Below, piece after piece: positions 58,325 to 64,000 of a stretch of DNA of 64,000 bases. The position numbers and the translations under genes were made by a program. The notes below the pieces were generated by a model. It was not told the DNA's origin. It saw only the letters and a program-made list of their open reading frames with translations, and ran no database searches. Position 1 is the stretch's first letter, and every line of letters starts with the position of its first letter. Source of the DNA: Streptomyces cadmiisoli (GTDB taxonomy: Bacteria; Actinomycetota; Actinomycetes; Streptomycetales; Streptomycetaceae); the NCBI RefSeq assembly GCF_003261055.1, contig NZ_CP030073.1, forward strand, positions 8,308,001-8,372,000, read 5' to 3'.

Positions 58325-58996
58325 CTACCCGGCTTCCCCTTCGCCGGGCCGGGTCATTGCCCGGCGTACTTGGTCCGATGTCATCGGTGGCACGGGCAAG
58401 GGGTGGGAGCGTTCAGCGCGAAAGGCGTCGAGCATCAGGGCGAGGTGACGGCGCCAGGCGTCGGGTGCGACATTTCTCGTGGCCGCGGTGATGCGGTTGT
58501 GAGCCCAGATGACGAAGACCATGTCGTCGGGCGAGACGTCGGCTCGTAGGCTGCCCTGTTCCTGTGCGCGCTGCACGATCACGCGCGCCAGATCCCGGGT
58601 CTGGGTCAGGTGGGTGTCGATGCGGTCGGCCAGGCTGGTCTGCATCGAGGCGATGTCACTCAGACCGCGGTCGTCGGCCTGGAGTTCGCAGATCGCCTCC
58701 AGGTATCCGGCGAAGCCCTCCCACGGGTCGTCCGCTGCTGCCGCCTGTTCCGCTGCCGCGAGCCAGGCGTCGAGTTTCTCGGCGAACACGACCTCGACGA
58801 GGTCGGCTCGGCTCGGGAAGTGGCTGTAGAGGGTGCCGATCGCGACTCCTGCGGCCTTGGCGATGCCGTCCAGTGGCGCATCGATTCCTTGGCGGGCGAA
58901 GGAGTCGGCTGCCGCCTTGGTGATGGCGTCGCGATTGCGCCGGGCGTCCCGCCGCAGGGGCCGTCCTGAGTTCTTGGTGGGTTCGCTTACCTGCAT
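58325..58996 (-). CDS. TetR-family regulator
   Basis: A 223-residue TetR regulator. The helix-turn-helix occupies residues 18-62: RRNRDAITKAAADSFARQGI, then LDGIAKAAGVAIGTLYSHFP. The C-terminal ligand domain follows (LVEVVFAEKLDAWLAAAEQA). The start is ATG 58996, with AAAGGCCGCCAC in front. It lies downstream of the GMC oxidoreductase on the same strand. A 14-base motif GACTGAGGTGATTC at 59025-59038 just upstream recurs as GACTTAGGTGATTC before the oxidoreductase, so it probably controls both itself and that gene. The ligand is unknown. Confidence 0.93.
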   Translation of the reverse strand: MQVSEPTKNSGRPLRRDARRNRDAITKAAADSFARQGIDAPLDGIAKAAGVAIGTLYSHFPSRADLVEVVFAEKLDAWLAAAEQAAAADDPWEGFAGYLEAICELQADDRGLSDIASMQTSLADRIDTHLTQTRDLARVIVQRAQEQGSLRADVSPDDMVFVIWAHNRITAATRNVAPDAWRRHLALMLDAFRAERSHPLPVPPMTSDQVRRAMTRPGEGEAG

Positions 58997-59024
58997 GTGG
59001 CGGCCTTTGCAAGAAGTCGAGGAT

Positions 59025-59038
59025 GACTGAGGTGATTC
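59025..59038 (-). promoter_or_regulatory. Putative TetR operator (copy 1)
   Basis: GACTGAGGTGATTC (plus-strand reading) starts 29 bases before the TetR gene's start. It is identical in 13 of 14 positions to the copy at 60845-60858. Confidence 0.55.
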
Positions 59039-59110
59039 TAGACGCCACCGAATGTCATCGTCTCGACGCGGCCGCGGGGGCCCGACGCGAAGGGCGAGGG
59101 GCCGCGAGCA

Positions 59111-59162
59111 GCCGGGAAAGGGAGCCGGGAAAAGGAGCCGGGAAACGAGGCCGGGAAGCAGC
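59111..59162. repeat. Four tandem 13-bp repeats
   Basis: Units start at 59111, 59124, 59137 and 59150, each beginning GCCGGGAA, with sequences such as GCCGGGAAAAGGA. They lie between the TetR start and the terminator of the upstream gene. Purine-rich on one strand; function unknown. Confidence 0.75.
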
Positions 59163-59175
59163 ACGGCAGGGCCTT

Positions 59176-59213
59176 CGGGTACGCGGGTCTCTTGGCCGAG
59201 GTCCGCGTACCCG
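59176..59213 (-). terminator. Hairpin after the GMC oxidoreductase gene
   Basis: Arms 59176-59186 (CGGGTACGCGG) and 59203-59213 pair perfectly around a 16-base loop that can pair further. It starts 15 bases beyond the stop on the minus strand. Confidence 0.65.
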
Positions 59214-59227
59214 TGATGACCCTGAGG

Positions 59228-60748
59228 TCAGCTGTGCTGTTCGAGGATCAGGTCCGCGGCCCGCTCACCGATCATCATGACCGCACCCGCAGTGTTGCCC
59301 GCGGGAGGCAGCGGCATGACCGAGGCGTCGGCGACTCGCAGTCCGGCGACGCCGCGCACCCGCAGGCGCGGGTCGACGACGGCCGCCTCGTCGGTGCCGA
59401 TCCGGGCCGTACCGACTTGGTGCTGGCTGTCGACCACTTGGCGCACATAGGCGCGCAGATCCTCTCGGCTCGTACGGGCCGGGCCGGGATAGACCTCGGA
59501 GGCCACCCACTCGGCCAGCGCGGGCTGCCTGCCCACGGCTCGCAGCGCCTCGATCTGGTCGACCAGTGACTCCAGGTCGCGGGGATCGGACAGGACTCCC
59601 GGGTCGACGACCGGAGCGTCCGTCGGGTCGGCGGAGCGCAGGCGCAGCTGGCCGTGGCCGTGCGGATGCAGCAGCAGTGCGAGCGCCGTGAAGCCGTGTT
59701 CAGGAGCACTCTCCGTCAAGGTGGAGACGGCTGTCGAAACGAAGAGTGCCTGCCAGTCCGGCTGGACGGGCGCGTGCGGCGCGCCGTCGGCGACGATCTG
59801 CGCCTCGATACCGCTTGCTCCGGGCTCCGGCACGGGTTTCGTGGTCTCCCAGACCACTTCGGCCTTGAGGTGGTCGCGCAGGTTCTGGCCGACACCCGGC
59901 AGGTCGACGACGACCGGGATCCCGTGCTCCCGCAGGTGTTCACCGGGGCCGATGCCGGAAAGCATCAGCAACTGCGGGGTGTTGTAGCTGCCCGCGGAGA
60001 GCACGACTTCGCGTGTGGCACGCACGACGCGGCGCTCACCGTCGCGTATGTACTCGACACCGGTCGCCCGTCCGTTTTCCACCAGGACCTTCGCGACCAG
60101 CGCGTCCGTGACGACGCGAAGGTGTGGCGAGTCGCCCACCGGGGCCACGTAGGCGCGCCAGGCCGACACGCGTCGGCCGTTGTGGATGGTGTGCTGGCCG
60201 GCACTCGCGCCGCGGCTGTCTCCCGAGTTGTAGTCCTCGTTGCGGGGATGCCCACTCTGCACGGCGGCGTCGAGAAACGCGCTGACCAGGGGATCGGGGG
60301 CGGGGTGGCGCCGGATGTGGACGGGTCCGTCGTGGCCTCGGGTGCCGTCCGGGGCACCGTCGTAGGACTCCAGCTTGCGGAAGTACGGTTCGACGTCGCG
60401 CCACGCCCAGCCGCTGGCTCCCCCGGCCGCCCAGGCGTCGTAATCGGCCTCGTCGCCCCGTGTGTACCAGAGCCCGTTGATGGCTGACGAGCCGCCGAGT
60501 GTCTTGCCCCTCGGCTGGTACATGACGCGGTCGTTGGCGCCCGGCTGCGGCTCGGTGTTCACGGCCCAGTCGACCTCACTCCCGAACAGGGTGGGTGCGG
60601 GGTACGGCAGGGAGATGTCCTCGCGTGTGTCGCTCGGGCCCGCCTCGATCACCGTGACCGTGTGCCCCGCGTCCATGAGCCGGCGCACCACCACCGAGCC
60701 CGCGGTCCCGGCCCCCACAACGACGAAATCGCTTGTTTCTGACTGCAT
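59228..60748 (-). CDS. GMC-family FAD-dependent oxidoreductase (choline dehydrogenase-like)
   Basis: A 506-residue flavoprotein expected to oxidise an alcohol or sugar. The FAD-binding motif is [20 protein letters not shown] at 6-25, with VIEAGPSD following; the first GMC signature is [20 protein letters not shown] near 80-99, and the second [20 protein letters not shown] near 245. The catalytic His is in [13 protein letters not shown] near 442, and [20 protein letters not shown] near 480 supplies the partner Asn. There is no signal peptide. ATG 60748 follows GAGAAGGACGTC. A motif shared with the TetR gene lies 97-110 bases upstream. Confidence 0.93.
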   Translation of the reverse strand: MQSETSDFVVVGAGTAGSVVVRRLMDAGHTVTVIEAGPSDTREDISLPYPAPTLFGSEVDWAVNTEPQPGANDRVMYQPRGKTLGGSSAINGLWYTRGDEADYDAWAAGGASGWAWRDVEPYFRKLESYDGAPDGTRGHDGPVHIRRHPAPDPLVSAFLDAAVQSGHPRNEDYNSGDSRGASAGQHTIHNGRRVSAWRAYVAPVGDSPHLRVVTDALVAKVLVENGRATGVEYIRDGERRVVRATREVVLSAGSYNTPQLLMLSGIGPGEHLREHGIPVVVDLPGVGQNLRDHLKAEVVWETTKPVPEPGASGIEAQIVADGAPHAPVQPDWQALFVSTAVSTLTESAPEHGFTALALLLHPHGHGQLRLRSADPTDAPVVDPGVLSDPRDLESLVDQIEALRAVGRQPALAEWVASEVYPGPARTSREDLRAYVRQVVDSQHQVGTARIGTDEAAVVDPRLRVRGVAGLRVADASVMPLPPAGNTAGAVMMIGERAADLILEQHS

Positions 60749-60844
60749 GACGTCCTTCTCGATTGGTTGATGTCCGGGCGCAGCGCCCGGACACGACGCA
60801 GTGGGCGGCTCTCGCCGGCGCCACTGGAAGTCGAGAGCACCCTC

Positions 60845-60858
60845 GACTTAGGTGATTC
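60845..60858 (-). promoter_or_regulatory. Putative TetR operator (copy 2)
   Basis: GACTTAGGTGATTC, 97-110 bases upstream of the GMC oxidoreductase start, in the same orientation relative to its gene as copy 1 at 59025-59038. Confidence 0.55.
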
Positions 60859-61046
60859 GAATGTAACCTGAGGGATGCCTCAAGTTAGTGTTAGTGGTGT
60901 CACATATCGCCAAGATCGCTACAGGGGACGGCCGGCGGGTGCGCCCGCGGACCGGCGGTGTTCCTGGCGTGCGGCACCGGTTGATCTTCGGGGCGGGGTG
61001 GGGTGTCGATGCAGCCGCGTGAGCGAATAGCTATGCTGAAAAAATC

Positions 61047-61061
61047 ATCTGTGATACAGAT
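61047..61061. promoter_or_regulatory. Perfect 15-bp inverted repeat upstream of pirin gene
   Basis: ATCTGTGATACAGAT, two 6-base arms around GAT. It is within an AT-rich stretch about 130-145 bases before the pirin start and is a candidate operator. Confidence 0.5.
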
Positions 61062-61192
61062 AATCTCCACGGTTGACGTTGTTGTCGGCGGGCGTCGACC
61101 AGCCGCGGCTGCCGGCGGATGCGTCGGCGCAGTGTCCGCAGTTTGTCGTGTCAACAAGGTCGCGAGCTCGCGACCAGGAAGGACGGCGCGTC

Positions 61193-62083
61193 ATGGGCGC
61201 ACCGCTCGTCAGTCATGGCCGCACGGTGGCTCGGGTCGAGTCCAAGCTGATGCTCGGCCCCAGCGAGCAGTCCGACGACCGGGCGATGATCTTCACTCCG
61301 CAGGATCCGGCGCTGACCGACCCGTTCCTCGTCCTCGGTGAGGAGTGGTTCTCCACTCCTGGCTTCGAGTGGCATCCGCACCGCGGTATCGAAACGGTGA
61401 CCACCGTGTTCGGTGGAGTGCTCGAGCACGGCGACAGCGCCGGCAATGCCGGCGCGCTCCAGCCCGGGGATGTGCAGTGGATGACGGCCGGTCGCGGCAT
61501 CATCCACCGTGAACTGGCCTACCGCGACGAGCACGCCCACATCATGCAGCTGTGGATCAACCTGCCTGCCGACCGCAAGCTCACCCGAAACCGGTACCAG
61601 GACTTGATCGCCTCGTCCCGTCCGCGGGTGGTCCTTCCCGGGGTCGAACTCGACATCATCTCGGGCACCGTCGAGGGAGTCACCGGCCCGGCGCTCAATC
61701 ATGTGGCCGTGCAGGCCGTGATGGTGAGCCTGGAGCCCTCGACGACCTTCGCCTACAAGCTCCCCGCCGAACACCGCGCCTTCGTGCACGTCGTCTCGGG
61801 CCGGGTGGCCGCGTCGGGCCGGAATCTCGTCACGGGGCACACCGCCTGGTCCGACCCTGTGCCGGACGCCGAGGGCGACAGCGCGCTGTCCTTCGTGACT
61901 CCGAGCGGTGACGGCAAGACGCGGCTCATGATCTACAGCGGTACACCGATCGGCGAACCCGTCGCCTTCGGCGGACCCTTCGTGATGAATCACCGGTCCG
62001 AGATCAGGCAGGCCTTCGCCGACTTCCACGCGGGCAAGTTCGGTGAGGTGCCGCGCCGGGCGCGGCTGGCCTACGACAGATGA
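61193..62083 (+). CDS. Pirin family protein
   Basis: A 296-residue bicupin of the pirin family, which includes quercetinase-type dioxygenases and redox-sensitive regulators. The N-terminal metal site is in FEWHPHRGIETVTTVFGGVL near 60-79 (two His), then GDVQWMTAGRGIIHRELAYR near 100 (His and Glu). The second cupin lacks most metal ligands but holds HRAFVHVVSGRVAASGRNL near 200. ATG 61193 follows AGGAAGGACGGCGCGTC. It diverges from the GMC gene and converges on the EamA gene. The inverted repeat at 61047 is a candidate operator. Substrate unknown. Confidence 0.93.
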   Translation: MGAPLVSHGRTVARVESKLMLGPSEQSDDRAMIFTPQDPALTDPFLVLGEEWFSTPGFEWHPHRGIETVTTVFGGVLEHGDSAGNAGALQPGDVQWMTAGRGIIHRELAYRDEHAHIMQLWINLPADRKLTRNRYQDLIASSRPRVVLPGVELDIISGTVEGVTGPALNHVAVQAVMVSLEPSTTFAYKLPAEHRAFVHVVSGRVAASGRNLVTGHTAWSDPVPDAEGDSALSFVTPSGDGKTRLMIYSGTPIGEPVAFGGPFVMNHRSEIRQAFADFHAGKFGEVPRRARLAYDR

Positions 62084-62113
62084 CGCGCCGCCACCGCGGG
62101 CCGTGGCGGGTCT

Positions 62114-63076
62114 TCATGACGGTTCGCGGACGGAGGGCCCGCGCGCGGCGCCATCGCCGGATCGCGCGGGATCTTCCTCGGATCGCGGGGGAGTCTCGCC
62201 GGATGCCGGCTGGGAAGTCGTCCGACGGCTGCCGCGCCGGCCCGCGCGTGCGGGTCCACCGAGGAGGACGCCGGCCAGGACGAGTACGAGTCCGCACAGT
62301 TGTTGGGCTGTCAGCACCTCCTTGGCGATCACCGTGCCGAGCAGTACTCCGGTGACGGGGTTGAGCAGGCCGATCAGGCCCACGGTCCCCGAGGGCAGGC
62401 GCCGCAGTCCGGCGAACCAGGCCGCGAAGGCCAGCGCGGTGGCGACCAGAGCGGCGTAGCCGAACGCGAGCAGCGCCGACGCTGACAGCGCGGGCGGCGA
62501 ACCCTCCACGACCGCGGCGGCGGGCAGCAGGAACAGGCCCCCCGCGGTGAGCTGCCAGGCGGTGCAGGCGAGCACATCGGTACCGGCGCTCCACCGCTTC
62601 GTCAGGATGTGACCGAACGACGAGACCAGCATGGCCGCGACCGAGGCGAGCACCCCGGGCACGCTCACTCCTTCGACGCCCGTGAGCAGCATGAGGCAGA
62701 CCCCGCCGAGGCCGATCGCGGCGCCGGCCAGATGTGCGACACCGGGCCGCTCGGACACCAGGGCCCAGGCGATCAGCATCATCGCCAATGGGGACAGTGC
62801 CATGACGGTCGAGGCGAGGCTCGTGGGAAGCAGTTGGGAGGCGGCGTAGACAAGGACGAAGAACACCCCCACGTTCAGCAGCCCGAGCGCCGCGGACCGC
62901 CACCACCAGGCGCCGCGCGGCAGGCGCCGGCACAAGGCCAGCAGTACGAGGCCGGCGGGCAGTGCCCGCAGCGCGGACCCGTACAGCGGGCTGTCCGCCG
63001 GAAGGAACTCATGGGTGACGAAGTAGTTGGTTCCCCAGGCAACCGGTGCGACCGCGGTCAGCGACACCCAACGCAT
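62114..63076 (-). CDS. EamA-family (DMT) transporter
   Basis: A 320-residue membrane exporter with ten hydrophobic segments in two EamA halves: AVAPVAWGTNYFVTHEFLPA near the start, LNVGVFFVLVYAASQLLPTS, then LLPAAAVVEGSPPALSA and TVGLIGLLNPVTGVLLGTVI. The Pro/Arg/Ser-rich C-terminal tail (about 35 residues) is cytoplasmic. ATG 63076 is preferred to GTG 63088 because GGAAG lies six bases upstream. It is divergent from a MarR gene with a perfect palindrome in between, so it is probably a drug or metabolite exporter under MarR repression. Substrate unknown. Confidence 0.92.
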   Translation of the reverse strand: MRWVSLTAVAPVAWGTNYFVTHEFLPADSPLYGSALRALPAGLVLLALCRRLPRGAWWWRSAALGLLNVGVFFVLVYAASQLLPTSLASTVMALSPLAMMLIAWALVSERPGVAHLAGAAIGLGGVCLMLLTGVEGVSVPGVLASVAAMLVSSFGHILTKRWSAGTDVLACTAWQLTAGGLFLLPAAAVVEGSPPALSASALLAFGYAALVATALAFAAWFAGLRRLPSGTVGLIGLLNPVTGVLLGTVIAKEVLTAQQLCGLVLVLAGVLLGGPARAGRRGSRRTTSQPASGETPPRSEEDPARSGDGAARGPSVREPS

Positions 63077-63098
63077 ATCAGCTTCCACGGAAGACAAT

Positions 63099-63118
63099 AT
63101 AGCTTCCCGGGAAGCTAT
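63099..63118. promoter_or_regulatory. MarR operator palindrome
   Basis: A perfect 20-bp palindrome, ATAGCTTCCCGGGAAGCTAT, between the divergent EamA and MarR genes. It includes the GGGAAG ribosome site of the MarR gene. A related but broken site (GCTTCCACGGAAG) lies at 63081-63093. Confidence 0.75.
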
Positions 63119-63119
63119 C

Positions 63120-63659
63120 ATGGGGTCCATGGACGACCCGCAATCGCTGGACCGTGTGTCCGGCATCCAGGCCGACTGGCGCCGCGAACGGCCTGACGTC
63201 GACGTCTCCCCGCAAGGCGTGATCGGCCGGCTGCACCGCCTGGCCGGCCGGCTCACCGAGGAGCTCTGTCTCGTCTACGGGCAATACGGCCTGAGCGAGG
63301 GGGAGTTCGACGTCCTGTGCGCACTGCGCCGCGCCGGTGAACCCTTCGAACGGGCACCCGGCGAGCTCGCCGCGCACACCATGGTCACCACCGGCGCGAT
63401 GACGAAGAGGATCGACCGACTGGAGCGGGCCGGACTCGTCACCCGCCGCCGTTCCGACGACGACCAGCGCGGCCGGATCGTCGCCCTCACCCACCCCGGA
63501 CGCGAACTGATCGACCGGGCGTTCAGCGACCACATGCGCAACGAGCGCCGACTGCTGGACCTGCTGGCCCCCGCCGACGCAGCGGCGCTCGAAACGCTGC
63601 TGACCACCTGGCTCTCCCGCGTGGAGAATCCGCCGCCCGCCGGCAGCGACCGGGACTGA
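63120..63659 (+). CDS. MarR-family regulator
   Basis: A 179-residue MarR regulator. The winged helix is at about 45-125: VYGQYGLSEGEFDVLCALRR, ELAAHTMVTTGAMTKRIDRL and LVTRRRSDDDQRGRIVALTH, with the wing Arg residues intact. A longer N-terminal extension than usual (about 40 residues, Asp-rich) precedes it. ATG 63120 is taken as the start, just after the palindrome; ATG 63129 is possible. Divergent from the EamA gene, which it should repress along with itself, by binding at 63099-63118. The effector is probably a substrate of the exporter. Confidence 0.93.
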   Translation: MGSMDDPQSLDRVSGIQADWRRERPDVDVSPQGVIGRLHRLAGRLTEELCLVYGQYGLSEGEFDVLCALRRAGEPFERAPGELAAHTMVTTGAMTKRIDRLERAGLVTRRRSDDDQRGRIVALTHPGRELIDRAFSDHMRNERRLLDLLAPADAAALETLLTTWLSRVENPPPAGSDRD

Positions 63660-63785
63660 CCTGCCGGCTTCCGGATGCGCGGCTGGCCGTGGAGGTTCGG
63701 ATGCGGGCGAGGCCCGGCCTCCCGGCCGGTTGCGGCGCCTCGTCCGCCGGTTTCGTCATCGGACCGGGAACAACACACGCGGCGA

Positions 63786-64000
63786 TCAGGTGTCTTGAGC
63801 CGCGAAACCCGTGCGCCACGTGGTGTGCCCGGGCTGCCACCCCCGGGACCTGGCCAGGGTATTGCTCGCTCCGCGTGCCCAGTCCTGCCTTCCCTCCGTG
63901 AGCGCGGGCCTGGGCACGCCGAGAGCCTCGGCCAGCACGGGCAGCCACTGGCGGCCCTGCGCCGGCTCGTCGTCGACGATGTTGACCGGGCCGGAGGGCC
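63786..64000 (-). CDS. NAD-dependent epimerase/dehydratase family protein, C-terminal part
   Basis: Only the last 70 codons fall inside the window; the start lies beyond its right edge. The stop TGA is at 63788-63786. The end of the protein reads PSGPVNIVDDEPAQGRQWLP, then EALGVPRPALTEGRQDWARG, ASNTLARSRGWQPGHTTWRT and GFAAQDT. YNIVDDEP and the A-S-N-x-x-A-R-x-x-G-W-x-P end are typical of extended short-chain dehydrogenases/epimerases of actinomycetes. Codon bias agrees. Substrate unknown. Confidence 0.82.
   Translation of the reverse strand, partial: PSGPVNIVDDEPAQGRQWLPVLAEALGVPRPALTEGRQDWARGASNTLARSRGWQPGHTTWRTGFAAQDT

Larger units (their letters stand above)
60749..61192. promoter_or_regulatory. 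Divergent control region of the GMC and pirin genes
   Basis: About 440 bases. It holds the TetR motif copy at 60845-60858, followed by an AT-richer stretch with TGAGG-GATG-CCTCA (inverted repeat about 60869-60882), and the palindrome ATCTGT-GAT-ACAGAT at 61047-61061 in the AT-richest part, near the pirin promoter. Confidence 0.55.

Overview
The window is high-GC actinomycete DNA, almost certainly from a Streptomyces chromosome. Evidence: third codon positions are nearly all G or C; GTG starts are common; one complete conservon is present (sensor kinase, roadblock, DUF742, GTPase, P450); an iron box of the DmdR/IdeR type and a PhoP-like array of 11-nt repeats are present; and there are many secreted enzymes and three P450s. 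No rRNA, tRNA, CRISPR array, phage or insertion sequence was seen. About 48 well-supported genes are listed, two of them cut by the window edges.

Layout. 1-7.1 kb: a secreted peptidoglycan amidase (cut), then small metabolic genes (carboxymuconolactone decarboxylase-like, NmrA-like, RraA-like, DUF2218, cupin, RidA). 7.3-10.0 kb: an ascorbate-type PTS (fused EIIA-EIIB, then EIIC) behind two strong hairpins. 10.7-15.2 kb: the conservon cvnABCD plus a P450 without the ExxR motif. 15.2-19.9 kb: a convergent P450 and a 1,002-residue four-module secreted protein. 20-28.3 kb: an IMPase-like gene, an oxidoreductase and a sugar locus (GH1 beta-glucosidase, two permeases, binding protein, divergent LacI regulator). 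Three near-identical operators tie the oxidoreductase to the sugar locus. 28.3-36.5 kb: a motif-rich intergenic region, a GAF-PP2C phosphatase, NAD formate dehydrogenase with its LysR regulator, an odd operon (molybdopterin-fold protein plus a degenerate amidotransferase-methyltransferase fusion) and a third P450. 36.6-40.8 kb: a siderophore-iron ABC transporter. 41-47 kb: a membrane protein, sirtuin, DEAD-box helicase beside a cold-shock protein, a cupin and a DJ-1/PfpI protein. 47-58.3 kb: mostly cell-surface genes (PG-binding protein, S8 peptidase, class F sortase with a probable surface partner, lipoprotein, YcnI-like copper protein with a His-rich membrane protein). 58.3-64 kb: TetR, GMC oxidoreductase, pirin, EamA exporter with divergent MarR, and an epimerase tail.

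How the genes work together. Several units form regulator-target sets whose operators can be read: LacI with TGGGAACGTTCCCA sites; MarR and EamA around a perfect 20-bp palindrome; TetR and the GMC enzyme, which share a 14-bp motif; LysR and formate dehydrogenase; and an iron box before the siderophore-binding lipoprotein. Carbon capture is a theme: PTS, beta-glucosidase with ABC uptake, and a secreted beta-propeller/3-keto-disaccharide-hydrolase-like protein.

Stretches over 300 bases without a firm gene are 1616-2637, 6845-7612 (one weak ORF), 10020-10683, 16477-16828, 28251-29071 (two weak ORFs), 34655-35068, 41630-41972, 45129-45571, 52780-53353, 54788-56054 and 60749-61192; each is described in the feature list. 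All calls rest on reading the sequence; no database search was run.
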